Positions 12,624 to 20,706 of a stretch of DNA of 64,000 nucleotides are shown here, one piece after another (position 1 is the stretch's first letter; each line of letters starts with the position of its first letter). A program made the translations under genes and the position numbers. The notes under the pieces are model-generated. The model saw nothing but the letters and a program-made list of their open reading frames with translations. It had not been told where the DNA came from and did no database searches. Source of the stretch: JAVDCA01 sp963819385 (GTDB taxonomy: Bacteria; Pseudomonadota; Alphaproteobacteria; Rhizobiales; Xanthobacteraceae); the NCBI GenBank assembly GCA_963819385.1, contig CAWFVV010000001.1:620001-684000 (forward strand), read 5' to 3'.

Positions 12624-13457
12624 ATGGCAAGCACCGACATACCCACGATCAAGGCGCACGGCGCCGAGATGCCGGCGATCGGCTTCGGCACGTCGGGCCT
12701 CGCGGCGCCGGTCGGCGAGATCGTCGCGCATGCACTGGCCGCCGGCTATCGCCACCTCGACGCGGCGCGCAAGTACGGCACCGAGGAGGGCGTGGGCGAG
12801 GGCATTCGCGCCGCCAAGGTGCCGCGCGCGGACCTGTTCATCGCCACCAAGGTGTCGCACGAGAACCTGCACGCCGCGGACTTCGCGCGCTCGGTCGAGC
12901 AGAGCCTGCGCGCGCTCGGCGTCGATGACGTCGATCTTCTGCTCGTCCACTGGCCGAATGCCGCAATCCCGCTCGCCGAGACCATGACGGCGCTCGCCAA
13001 GGCGAAGCGCGACGGGCTCGCGCGCCACGTCGGCGTCGCCAACTTCAACATCGCGATGGTCGACGAGGCGGCACGGCTCTGCCCGGAGCCGCTGGTCACG
13101 CTGCAGGCCGAATTCCATCCCTATCTCGATCAGGGCAAGCTGCTCGCCGCGCTGCGCCAGCGCGGCATGATCCTGACCGGTTATTGCCCGCTCGGCCGTG
13201 GCCGGCTGGTCAATGACCAGGTGATCGCCGAGATCGCGCGACAGAAGGGCAAAAGCGCCGCGCAAATCGCGCTGCGCTGGTCGGTCCAGCAGGGCGTCGT
13301 GCCGATCCCGCGTTCGTCGAACCGGCAGCGCATTGCGGAAAATCTCGCCGTCTTCGATTTCACGCTGAGCGACGACGAGATGCGCCGCATCGGCACCCTC
13401 AAGCGGCGCGACGGCCGCATCGCCAATCCGGCCGGCCGCGCGCCGGCCTGGGACTGA
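12624..13457 (+). CDS. Aldo/keto reductase
   Basis: The 277-residue NAD(P)H-dependent oxidoreductase has the AKR catalytic tetrad at Asp46 (RHLDAARKYGTE), Tyr51, Lys76 (FIATKVS) and His109 (LLLVHWP). The cofactor phosphate-binding segment VPIPRSSNRQRIAENL is near the C-terminus. ATG 12624 is preferred over the TTG four codons earlier. The likely substrate is a carbonyl or sugar-type compound, and the two SMP-30 proteins downstream (14-base gap to the first) make a sugar or uronate oxidation route plausible. The exact activity cannot be read from the sequence. Confidence 0.9.
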   Translation: MASTDIPTIKAHGAEMPAIGFGTSGLAAPVGEIVAHALAAGYRHLDAARKYGTEEGVGEGIRAAKVPRADLFIATKVSHENLHAADFARSVEQSLRALGVDDVDLLLVHWPNAAIPLAETMTALAKAKRDGLARHVGVANFNIAMVDEAARLCPEPLVTLQAEFHPYLDQGKLLAALRQRGMILTGYCPLGRGRLVNDQVIAEIARQKGKSAAQIALRWSVQQGVVPIPRSSNRQRIAENLAVFDFTLSDDEMRRIGTLKRRDGRIANPAGRAPAWD

Positions 13458-13471
13458 AAGGAAGGGCGCGC

Positions 13472-14362
13472 ATGGACATCGATCTCGCGACGCCGGGGCT
13501 CGAGCGCATCGTCGGCGCTCATCCGCCGCTCGACCAGATCGCGCACGGGCTCTATTTCGGCGAAGGGCCCGTGTGGGACCGGCGCAAGAAGCGCTTCCTC
13601 TGGGTCGATATCATCGGCGACACCATATACGAATGGGTGCCGGGCGTAGGTACTAAAGCGCTGGTGCATCCGTCGAGCCACGCCAACGGCATGACGTTCG
13701 ATCGCGAGGGCCGGCTCAACATCGCGGGCTGGTCGCAGCGCACCATCTGGCGCATCGAGCACGACGGCTCGTTCACCACCATCGCGGATCGTTACGAAGG
13801 CAAGAAGTTCAACAGCCCGAATGACATCGTGGTGCGCTCGGACGGCAGCGTCTACTGGACCGACTCGGCGGGCGGCCTCGTGATCCCCGGCATGGCGGGC
13901 GAGGACATGCAGCGCCACCTCGACATCCAGGCGGTGTTCCGCCTCACCCCGCAGGGCGACGTCAAGCTCACGGTCGAGGACACGGTCTACCCGAACGGGC
14001 TGTGCTTCTCGCCGGACGAGAATATCCTCTACGTCAACGACACCCGGATGGCGCATATCCGCGCTTTCGACGTCGCCGCCGACGGCAGCGTGACCAACGG
14101 GCGCCTATTCCACCAACTCATCGGCACCGAGCCGGGCGTCGCCGACGGCATGAAGTGCGACGTCGAGGGCAACGTCTATTGCACGGGCCCGGGCGGCATC
14201 CACGTGATCGACCCGAACGGGCATTTGCTCGGCCGCCTGCGGGTCGCCGGCCATTGCACCAATCTGGCGTGGGGCGACGACGACTGGCGCTCACTCTATT
14301 TCACCACCTATCACGGGGTCCATCGCACGCGCCTCAATATCCCCGGCGTAGCAGTCTGGTAG
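13472..14362 (+). CDS. SMP-30/gluconolactonase-like protein 1
   Basis: The 296-residue six-bladed beta-propeller of the SMP-30/LRE family carries the metal site residues as Glu in GEGPVWD, Asn in FNSPNDIVV and Asp in VADGMKCDV, with the catalytic region VYPNGLCFSPDE. Such proteins hydrolyse sugar lactones with a divalent metal. ATG 13472 is preceded by GAAAGGAAGGGCGCGC, a good ribosome site, 14 bases after the reductase stop. It forms an operon with the next SMP-30-like gene (10-base gap). The substrate is not predictable. Confidence 0.9.
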   Translation: MDIDLATPGLERIVGAHPPLDQIAHGLYFGEGPVWDRRKKRFLWVDIIGDTIYEWVPGVGTKALVHPSSHANGMTFDREGRLNIAGWSQRTIWRIEHDGSFTTIADRYEGKKFNSPNDIVVRSDGSVYWTDSAGGLVIPGMAGEDMQRHLDIQAVFRLTPQGDVKLTVEDTVYPNGLCFSPDENILYVNDTRMAHIRAFDVAADGSVTNGRLFHQLIGTEPGVADGMKCDVEGNVYCTGPGGIHVIDPNGHLLGRLRVAGHCTNLAWGDDDWRSLYFTTYHGVHRTRLNIPGVAVW

Positions 14363-14372
14363 GGAGGGGATC

Positions 14373-15266
14373 ATGGCTTGGCAATTCGAGCGCGTCGCGG
14401 GGCCGTATCAGGGGCCGCTCGGCGGCGTGGTGCGCGACGGCGACGCGGTGATCTTCAGCGCGATCGACGCGGGCCTGCTGCTGCGCTTCGACCCGGCGAC
14501 CAAGGCGACGACGGAAGTGCGCCGCTACACCAACCGCGTCAACGGCCTGGCGCGCGGGCCGAGCGGCGAGCTCTACGGCGCGCAGGAAGGCGGGCGGCGG
14601 CTGGTCGAGTTCACGCCGGACGGCCGCGTGATGCCGGTCGACGCGCTGCTCGACGGCCACTACCACAACCAGCCGAGCGACCTCGTGGTCGATCGCGCGC
14701 ACCGCCTCTATTTCACCGATCCGCGCCACGCGATCATTCCGTTCGGCCCCGCGATCTTCCCGTTCCTCGACCATTGCTCGGTGCTGCGCCTCGAACGCAA
14801 CGATCGGCGCGCCTGGGTTGCGGACCGTGTCACCTATGACACGGTCTCGCCGCGCGCGGTCCTGCTCTCGCGTGACGAGAAGACGCTTTTTGTGGCGGAC
14901 GGCGAGGCGAAGGAGGGTCAGGCGCGCGAGCTGCGCGCCTATCCGCTGCGCGACGACCTCACGGTCGACCACGCGGCCGTGCTGCACACCTTCGGCGCCG
15001 ACCATCGCGGCCCCCATCGCGGCATCGAGGGCATGTGCCTCGATGCGCAGGGCAACATCGTTGCGGTCGCGGGCGCGCGCCGCAGCGGCCCGGGCCCGCT
15101 GGTCTATGTGTTCTCGCCCGAGGGCGCCGTGATCGAGAGCCATCTGTTTCCGGCCGACCTGCCGAACAAATGCTGCTTCGGCGGCCCTCGCCTTGCTACG
15201 CTCTATGTCACCACTGCTGGCGGAGAGCTCTATTGTGCGAAGACCGATCGACGCGGCATCGCCTGA
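14373..15266 (+). CDS. SMP-30/gluconolactonase-like protein 2
   Basis: The 297-residue beta-propeller begins MAWQFERVAGPYQGPLGGVVRDGDAVIFS. It keeps the family features (YTNRVNGLARGPSGELYGAQ, HNQPSDLVVD, GIEGMCLDAQGNIVAVAG) but diverges from its neighbour, so it is not a recent duplicate. The first ligand is weak, with GPLGGVV in place of GEGPVW, so lactonase activity is less certain. AGGGAGGGGATC precedes ATG 14373. It probably acts in the same pathway as the SMP-30 gene just upstream. Confidence 0.85.
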   Translation: MAWQFERVAGPYQGPLGGVVRDGDAVIFSAIDAGLLLRFDPATKATTEVRRYTNRVNGLARGPSGELYGAQEGGRRLVEFTPDGRVMPVDALLDGHYHNQPSDLVVDRAHRLYFTDPRHAIIPFGPAIFPFLDHCSVLRLERNDRRAWVADRVTYDTVSPRAVLLSRDEKTLFVADGEAKEGQARELRAYPLRDDLTVDHAAVLHTFGADHRGPHRGIEGMCLDAQGNIVAVAGARRSGPGPLVYVFSPEGAVIESHLFPADLPNKCCFGGPRLATLYVTTAGGELYCAKTDRRGIA

Positions 15267-15314
15267 TTTCAAGCTATTGCCGTCGTTGCCTGCGAAGCGG
15301 GCAATCCAGGCGTT

Positions 15315-15401
15315 GTAGGGTGGGCAAAGGCGCGCCGCGCCGTGCCCACGCGTTCTTTCTTGCCGCCGCGCGGTGGGCACGCTTCGCTTTGCCCACCCTA
15401 C
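15315..15401. repeat. Palindromic GTAGGGTGGGCAAAG element overlapping a CDS start
   Basis: Perfect 15-base inverted ends, GTAGGGTGGGCAAAG (15315-15329) and CTTTGCCCACCCTAC (15387-15401), enclose a GC-rich centre with internal GTGCCCACGCG/CGGTGGGCACG. A composite of the same family occurs at 57867-58080. The element covers the start and signal-peptide region of the TctC gene that follows. Confidence 0.85.
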
Positions 15402-16318
15402 TGTTTGCGGCAACCGTTCACGCGCAAACCTACCCCACGCGCCCGATCCGCGTGATCGTCGGCCCCGGTCCCGACATCGTGGCGCGACTGTTTGCGCCGA
15501 AGATGGCCGAAGCGCTCGGCCAGCAGGTCATCGTTGAGCCGCGGCCCGGCGCCGGCGGCGTTATCGCCGCGCAGGCGGTCGCCAACGCGCCGGCGGACGG
15601 CTACCTGCTGCTGCAGGCGACCGCGTCCTACACCATCAACACCGCGACCGGGACGCTGCCGCTCGATCTCGCCAAGGACCTCGCGCCGATCGAGCTCGTG
15701 AGCACGACCCCGTTCGTGCTGGTGGTCAATCCGTCGGTGCCGGCCAAGACGCTCGCCGAGCTGATCGCCTACGCCAAGGCCAATCCCGGCAAGCTCAATT
15801 ACGCGTCCTCGGGCGTCGGCACGCCGCCGCATCTCGCGGGCGAGCTGTTCAAGTCGATGGCGGACGTCGACATCGTGCACGTGCCGTTCCGCGAGGCGAA
15901 CTCGGCGCTCAACTCGGTCATGTCCGGCTCGACCCAGATGATGTTCTCGATCGCCTCGGTCGCGCAGGCGCAGATCGCCGCCCGCACGGTGCGCGGGATC
16001 GCGGTCACGTCGGCGCACGCGTCGCCGCTCGTGCCGGGCCTGCCGTCGCTCGCCGAGGCCGGCCTGCCGGGCTTCGCGGTGATCGGCTGGAACGGCTTCG
16101 TCGCGCCCAAGGGCACGCCCGCGCCGGTCGTCGCCAAGCTCAATGCGGCGCTGGCGGCCGGGCTCGATGATCCGGCCCTGCGCCAGCGCCTCGCCGCCGT
16201 CGGCTACGAGACCGCCGCGAAGAATTCGCCGGACGAGTTCGCGAGCTTCATCGCGGCCGACACCGGGAAGTGGCGCGACCTCGTCGCCAAGACGAGGATG
16301 AAAATGAAGCCGAACTGA
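15320..16318 (+). CDS. Bug/TctC family solute-binding protein (signal peptide inside a repeat)
   Basis: About 332 residues from GTG 15320. The mature part reads QTYPTRPIRVIV, VIVEPRPGAGGVIAAQAV, YASSGVGTPPHLAGELF and VPFREANSALNSVMSG, a normal Bug receptor. The predicted signal peptide (VGKGAPRR basic part, FALPTLLFAATVHA core, cleavage after VHA) is encoded by the palindromic repeat at 15315-15401. A later in-frame TTG 15389 would leave no basic N-region. The first ligand loop is short: VGPGPDIVARL instead of the usual VGFPPGGPTDIVARL type, about four residues missing, so ligand binding may differ. It is an orphan receptor downstream of the SMP-30 pair. Confidence 0.82.
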   Translation: MGKGAPRRAHAFFLAAARWARFALPTLLFAATVHAQTYPTRPIRVIVGPGPDIVARLFAPKMAEALGQQVIVEPRPGAGGVIAAQAVANAPADGYLLLQATASYTINTATGTLPLDLAKDLAPIELVSTTPFVLVVNPSVPAKTLAELIAYAKANPGKLNYASSGVGTPPHLAGELFKSMADVDIVHVPFREANSALNSVMSGSTQMMFSIASVAQAQIAARTVRGIAVTSAHASPLVPGLPSLAEAGLPGFAVIGWNGFVAPKGTPAPVVAKLNAALAAGLDDPALRQRLAAVGYETAAKNSPDEFASFIAADTGKWRDLVAKTRMKMKPN

Positions 16319-16330
16319 TCGCGATCGCGG

Positions 16331-17305
16331 TCACGCCACGAAGCGCGGCAGCCGCTTGCGCAGGATCTCGTCGGCTTCTTGTGCGATACGCGTGACGATG
16401 TCGGCGGCCGGCACGATGTCGTGGATGAGGCCGGCGTCCTGGCCCATCGACAGCGGGCCCTCGTCGACCTCGCCGTTCTTGCGCGCCGCCTGCAGCCGCG
16501 CATAGGCCTCGGCCCGGTTCTGCCGCAGGTACCATTCGCGGCCCGCCCAGCGCTCGATGAACTTGTTGCGGCGCGAGCGCGTCATCGCGCCCGGCCAGAC
16601 CAGGCCGGCCGCGAGGTCGGGGATTTCCGAGAGCTGGGTGTCGTGCCCGTCGCTGTCGACGATCGATTGCTTGAAGTTGGGATGGAGCGGCGACTCGTCG
16701 GTCGCGAGGAAGCGCGTGCCGAGCAAGATGCCCTGGGCGCCGAGCGCGAGCGCGGCGACGAGGCCGCGGCCGTCCGCGAAGCCGCCCGCCGCCAGCACCG
16801 GGATGTCGCCGACCGCATCGACCACCATGGGGATCAGCGGCATGCTCGCCATATAGCCGACATGGCCGCCGCCCTCGGTGCCCTGCGCGATGATGACGTC
16901 GGCGCCCGCCTTGGCGGCGCGCACCGCTTCCGGCACCGTGCCCGCCATGTAGGTGACCTTGCAGCCGGCATCATGCGCGCGGCCGAAATGGGGGGCGAGG
17001 TCCTGGTCGGGCCGCGCCCAGGCGAACTGCATCACGGCCGGCCGCAGCGAGAGCGCCATCGCGAAGCTGTCCTCGCGCGTATCGAACATGAGGAAGTTGA
17101 GCCCGAACGGTCGGTTGGTCTGCGCGCGGATGGCGTCGGTGCGCTCGCGGATTTGCTCCGGCGTCTGGTAGTGGCAGCCGAGCGCGCCGAGCCCTCCGGC
17201 GCGCGAAACCGCCGCGACCAGCTCGGGGTTCGTCGCCGAGCCCATGCCGCCCAGGGCGACCGGGTGATCGATGTCGAAGAGATCGCAGATCGGCGTTCGA
17301 ACCAT
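16331..17305 (-). CDS. Nitronate monooxygenase-like FMN enzyme
   Basis: The 324-residue TIM-barrel flavoprotein belongs to the NPD/2-nitropropane dioxygenase family. Visible motifs are the N-terminal PVALGGMGSATNPELVAAVS, IIAQGTEGGGHVGY (catalytic His region and FMN phosphate loop), VLAAGGFADGRG and GAQGILLGTRFLAT. ATG 17305 is chosen for the family start MVRTPICDLFDIDHPV and an AAGGA upstream. Members oxidise nitronates or act as related FMN reductases, and many genomic copies have unknown substrates. It converges on the TctC gene with a 12-base gap. Frame intact. Confidence 0.88.
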   Translation of the reverse strand: MVRTPICDLFDIDHPVALGGMGSATNPELVAAVSRAGGLGALGCHYQTPEQIRERTDAIRAQTNRPFGLNFLMFDTREDSFAMALSLRPAVMQFAWARPDQDLAPHFGRAHDAGCKVTYMAGTVPEAVRAAKAGADVIIAQGTEGGGHVGYMASMPLIPMVVDAVGDIPVLAAGGFADGRGLVAALALGAQGILLGTRFLATDESPLHPNFKQSIVDSDGHDTQLSEIPDLAAGLVWPGAMTRSRRNKFIERWAGREWYLRQNRAEAYARLQAARKNGEVDEGPLSMGQDAGLIHDIVPAADIVTRIAQEADEILRKRLPRFVA

Positions 17306-17552
17306 GTGGTGTTTTCCTTCCCGGCAGTTTTGCTCTGACCCGGCCGCATCGGAATGTGCCGCGACAGTGGATTGATTGGATGGCGTTCGGGTCCCGGAGG
17401 TTCCCGCGAAAGAGCCGCAGGCATTCCTTGGACGCATGGGCGCCTCCTATGAGGCCAAGAAATCAGCGGGTCGCGGTATTGTCCAGGGACGCGGCCGCGA
17501 TCCTTAAATCGACCGCGTCGGACGGCCACTATGACGACCGACTCCCCGTAAG

Positions 17553-17566
17553 CGGGTTCGAACCCG
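17553..17566. promoter_or_regulatory. Perfect palindrome abutting a start codon
   Basis: CGGGTTCGAACCCG is a perfect 14-base palindrome that ends exactly one base before ATG 17567, where a Shine-Dalgarno would be expected. It may be an operator or an RNA hairpin controlling translation. It also resembles a tRNA T-arm by chance. No function is proven. Confidence 0.3.
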
Positions 17567-18685
17567 ATGGCCGTTACCGCCGAACACCTGATCGTCCTCG
17601 AGCGCGCCGCGCCCGCGCAGGCGGCGCCGGCGGCGAGCATCGTGTCGGTGCGGGTCTACTTCGCGGTTCTGTCCGTGCTCGCCATCGCGGCCTTCGTGCT
17701 CGGCGTGGAGAACCGTTTCACCGCGTCCGGCCTGTTCGTGCTGCCGCCGCCGGTCGACTGGATTCCGCCGCTGTCCGGTCAGGCGTGGTCCGAAGCCTTT
17801 GCGATCCACCAGCAGGACCCGGCTTTTGCGGCCTGCGGCGGCACCGAGACGCTGGCCCAATTCAAGCTGATCTATTGGTGGGAGTGGCTGCGGCGCGCGA
17901 GCCTGCTGGCGCTGGCCGCGGTCGCGCTGCCCGGGCTCTCCGCCGCAGGCGTGTCGCGACGCTTGCGCTTCACGCTGCCGCGGCTCCTCGGCCTCGCGGT
18001 CCTCGCGGCCGCCTGGTGGCCGGTGCGCGCCTTGGTCGGGCTTGCGGTCGATGCGAGCGCGACGATATCGAGCTTCGACGTCGGCCAGTATCGCCACGCG
18101 GTCGATGTCGCGTTCGCGAGCCTCGCGATTGCCGGCATCCTCGCATCGGTGCTCGTGCCGCGGCGGCCTGCGCCGGCTACCTGGCTGCGCCGACGCGAGC
18201 GCGGCGAGTGGATCTGGATCGCGCTGGTCACGCTCGACATCTGCTTCGGCGCCCTGTTCGCGGGGTGCAACGCGGCGGCCGCTTGGCCGACCTGGCCGGG
18301 CTACGGCGGCGGCCACCTTCTGCCGCCGCTCGCTCAGCTCACGTCCTACGCGCCCTGGTGGCTCAACCTCACCTTCAACCCTTACGGCATCCAGCTCGCG
18401 CACCGCGCACTGTCGAGCGCGCTGTGGATCGCGGCCGCCTGGCAGCTCGGCGCCGCGCTGCTGAGCGGCCAGCCGGTGTCACGCGCAGCCGCTCGCTTCG
18501 GGTTGATCAGCGCGCAGGCCCTGACCGGGATCGCGACGCTGCTGCTCGGCGTTCCCGCGATCCTCTCGATCGTGCATCAACTGGGCGGGATCGCGCTGCT
18601 CGCCGCCTCGCTCGTAGTCCTGCTGACAGGCCATGCGAGATCGTCGCCGTCGCTGCGGCTGGTGGCGTCGCCCGCCGCCGCGTGA
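17567..18685 (+). CDS. Degenerate CtaA/Cox15-like membrane protein
   Basis: The 372-residue multi-spanning protein shows the layout of alphaproteobacterial heme A synthase: TASGLFV, WIPPLSGQAWSEAF, LAQFKLIYWWEWLRR (105-110), DVGQYRHAVD (171-180), a second half with GALFAGCNAAAAWPTWPG, IQLAHRALS and GVPAILSIVHQLGG. In CtaA four histidines bind hemes. The two in the C-terminal half remain (His279, His337), but the N-terminal pair are replaced by Arg109 (WEWAHR in CtaA) and Asp180. A normal heme A synthase is therefore doubtful; a paralogue with another role, perhaps with one heme, is more likely. The true ctaA should be elsewhere. Confidence 0.7.
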   Translation: MAVTAEHLIVLERAAPAQAAPAASIVSVRVYFAVLSVLAIAAFVLGVENRFTASGLFVLPPPVDWIPPLSGQAWSEAFAIHQQDPAFAACGGTETLAQFKLIYWWEWLRRASLLALAAVALPGLSAAGVSRRLRFTLPRLLGLAVLAAAWWPVRALVGLAVDASATISSFDVGQYRHAVDVAFASLAIAGILASVLVPRRPAPATWLRRRERGEWIWIALVTLDICFGALFAGCNAAAAWPTWPGYGGGHLLPPLAQLTSYAPWWLNLTFNPYGIQLAHRALSSALWIAAAWQLGAALLSGQPVSRAAARFGLISAQALTGIATLLLGVPAILSIVHQLGGIALLAASLVVLLTGHARSSPSLRLVASPAAA

Positions 18686-18692
18686 AGGACTC

Positions 18693-19571
18693 TCACCGCG
18701 GCCGCGGCACCTGCGCGGCATACCAGTCGTGGATCTGCTGGCCCGTCCAGTGCACGACGTCGTGGCGATTGATGTAGGCGTAGAGCTCCTCGAAATATTT
18801 GATGCGATGCGCCGCGCCCGTGACATACGGGTGCACGCCGATCGCCAGGATGCGGGTCGACTCGGCGGACTCCGCATAGAGCCGGTCGAACGCGTCGCGC
18901 GTGCGCGTGAGCAGCACGTCGGATTCGTGGTGGTGCGAGACCATCAGCGTGATGTCGTTGATCTCGGCGCTGTAGGGGACGGACAGCACCGGGCCATGCT
19001 GGGTCTTGACCCAGAACGGCTGGTCGTCGAGCACCCAGTCGCCGAACCAGGTGAAGCCGCATTCGGCGACGTAATCGAGCGTCTCATAAGTCTGGCCGCG
19101 GCCCGGGCCGAGCCAGCCCGTCGGCTTCTTGCCGGTGAATTGCTCGATGATCTCGATCGACTGGCGCATCACGGCGCGCTGGTCGGCGATCTGCTGGATC
19201 GGCATCTGCACGTAGGAATGCGCCATGAACTCCCAGCCGGCATCGCGCGCCGCGCCCGCGACCTCCGGATAGGTCTCGCAGACCTTGGCGTTGAGCGACA
19301 TGGTCGGCGTGACGCCGGCGCTCGCGAGCGCCCGCATGAGCCGCCAGATGCCGACCCGCATGCCGTACTCGTACCAGGTCCAGTTGGGGAAATCGGGCAC
19401 CGCGAACTGGCCTTGCGGCGGCTGCGACAGCGCACGCGCCATCGGGCGGGTGATCTCCCATTCCTCGATGTTGACCACCGTCCATACGATCATACGGCCC
19501 TTGGGCAGCCGCAGCGCCGGGCGGGTGAACGGGGAGGAGTAGGCGAAGCGGTCGCGCGGGTAGGTGGGCAT
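18693..19571 (-). CDS. Polysaccharide deacetylase family protein (PuuE-like)
   Basis: The 292-residue NodB-fold protein has MIVWTVVNIEEWEI near the start, then AGVTPTMSLNAKVCETYPEV, DAGWEFMAHSYVQMP, the second motif TGKKPTGWLGPGRGQTYETLDYVAECGF (residues spread over about 150-175) and IGVHPYVTGAAHR. This arrangement resembles the cofactor-independent allantoinase/PuuE-like branch of carbohydrate esterase family 4. Activity on an amide or cyclic amide is possible but not shown. It lies downstream of the dehydrogenase genes on the same strand, separated by a repeat element, so it may or may not be cotranscribed. Confidence 0.82.
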   Translation of the reverse strand: MPTYPRDRFAYSSPFTRPALRLPKGRMIVWTVVNIEEWEITRPMARALSQPPQGQFAVPDFPNWTWYEYGMRVGIWRLMRALASAGVTPTMSLNAKVCETYPEVAGAARDAGWEFMAHSYVQMPIQQIADQRAVMRQSIEIIEQFTGKKPTGWLGPGRGQTYETLDYVAECGFTWFGDWVLDDQPFWVKTQHGPVLSVPYSAEINDITLMVSHHHESDVLLTRTRDAFDRLYAESAESTRILAIGVHPYVTGAAHRIKYFEELYAYINRHDVVHWTGQQIHDWYAAQVPRPR

Positions 19572-19582
19572 GGAAGAAGTCT

Positions 19583-19676
19583 GTCATTGCGAGCGAAGCG
19601 AAGCAATCTCGCTTCACTTGCGCATGCGGTTGCGGATCGAGATTGCTTCGGCGCGCTACGCGCGCCTCGCAATGAC
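19583..19676. repeat. GTCATTGCGAGCGAAGCGAAG palindromic repeat
   Basis: Arms GTCATTGCGAG and CTCGCAATGAC close the element, and GAAGCAATCTCG and CGAGATTGCTTC pair further inside. Elements that start this way are widespread in intergenic DNA of Bradyrhizobium and other proteobacteria. It separates the deacetylase gene from the zinc dehydrogenase. Confidence 0.8.
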
Positions 19677-19681
19677 GATGA

Positions 19682-20677
19682 CTACGGCCGCAGCACGATC
19701 TTCGCGGCCGCGACGGCGCCGGCGTCGATGTCGCGGAAGGCCTGGGGGCCGTCGGCGAGCGGGCGTTCCTCGAACCAGTCGAGCGTGCCGAGGCGTCCGT
19801 CCGCGATCGCATGCAGCGTGTCGCGAAATTCGAGCGGCGTGTAGCAATAGGTTCCGGTGAAGACGACTTCCTGCAGCGTCACCTTGCGCACGTCGAGGCC
19901 GTCGGAGCCGGGCAGCAGCCCGATATGCACGATCACGCCGCCCGGTCGCACCAGCCGGCTCGCGGCGGCGCGCGTCGGCACGGCGCCGACCGCGTCGATG
20001 ACCAAATCGACCGAGGATTCCTGCGGCTCGCTCGCGGTGCCCGGCCCGTAGCAGCGGAAATCGCCGGCGCGCTCGGCGGTCTTGCGCCGCGCCTCGTTGG
20101 TCTCGCCGATCCGGATCTCGCGCGCGCCCTGCATGGCGAGCACCAGCGCGCAGCCGAGCCCGATCGCGCCGGCGCCGAGCACGACGCAACGCGCCGACGA
20201 GACCGGGCCCGCGAGATGCCGCGCGCCGTGATTGACGGCGTGCAGGCACACCGCGAGCGGCTCGGTCAGCGCCGCCTTGGTGAAGTCGAGGCCGGCCGGC
20301 ATCGGCACGGCATTGCGCTCGGGGATGCGCACCAGCTCCGCGAAGGCGCCGGGCCGCGGCGGCATGGAGATGAGCTGGCGCGTCGGGCAGAGGTGCACGC
20401 GGCCGTCGAGGCACCAGTCGCAGGTGCCGCAGGTGACCAGCGGATTGACGGCGACGCGCGCGCCGGCGTTCGGCCCGCTGGTGATGCGGCCGGCCGCCTC
20501 ATGGCCGAGCACGAGCGGCGGCGGACGGCGCGAGTCCTGCCCGTGATAGGCGTGCATGTCGGAGCCGCAGATGCCGACCGCATCGACCCGCACCACAACC
20601 TCGTCGTTGCCCGGCGTCGGCTCGGGCTGGTCGCGCCATTCGACCGTGTGTGGGCCGACGTAGAGGAGGGCTTTCAT
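19682..20677 (-). CDS. Zinc-dependent alcohol dehydrogenase, HpsP-like
   Basis: The 331-residue medium-chain dehydrogenase has catalytic zinc ligands Cys37 (GICGSD) and His59-Glu60 (VLGHEAAG), structural zinc cysteines 83, 86, 89 and 97 (CGTCDWCLDGRVHLC), and the NAD motif GAGAIGLG. It is the last of a trio with an SDR and a HisD-like dehydrogenase in one direction. That trio matches HpsN-HpsO-HpsP, which oxidise and interconvert 2,3-dihydroxypropane-1-sulfonate (DHPS) enantiomers in Cupriavidus. The individual family is certain; the substrate is inferred only from the neighbourhood and could be another polyol. Confidence 0.88.
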   Translation of the reverse strand: MKALLYVGPHTVEWRDQPEPTPGNDEVVVRVDAVGICGSDMHAYHGQDSRRPPPLVLGHEAAGRITSGPNAGARVAVNPLVTCGTCDWCLDGRVHLCPTRQLISMPPRPGAFAELVRIPERNAVPMPAGLDFTKAALTEPLAVCLHAVNHGARHLAGPVSSARCVVLGAGAIGLGCALVLAMQGAREIRIGETNEARRKTAERAGDFRCYGPGTASEPQESSVDLVIDAVGAVPTRAAASRLVRPGGVIVHIGLLPGSDGLDVRKVTLQEVVFTGTYCYTPLEFRDTLHAIADGRLGTLDWFEERPLADGPQAFRDIDAGAVAAAKIVLRP

Positions 20678-20706
20678 CGGGTTCCTCCGGTCTTTTTAGT
20701 CGGGCT

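Noticed and set aside
17551..17570. tRNA T-arm remnant or attachment site at GCGGGTTCGAACCCG
   Set aside because: No acceptor, D-arm or anticodon arm is present next to it, and no integrase gene is nearby; it is better seen as a palindrome before a start codon.
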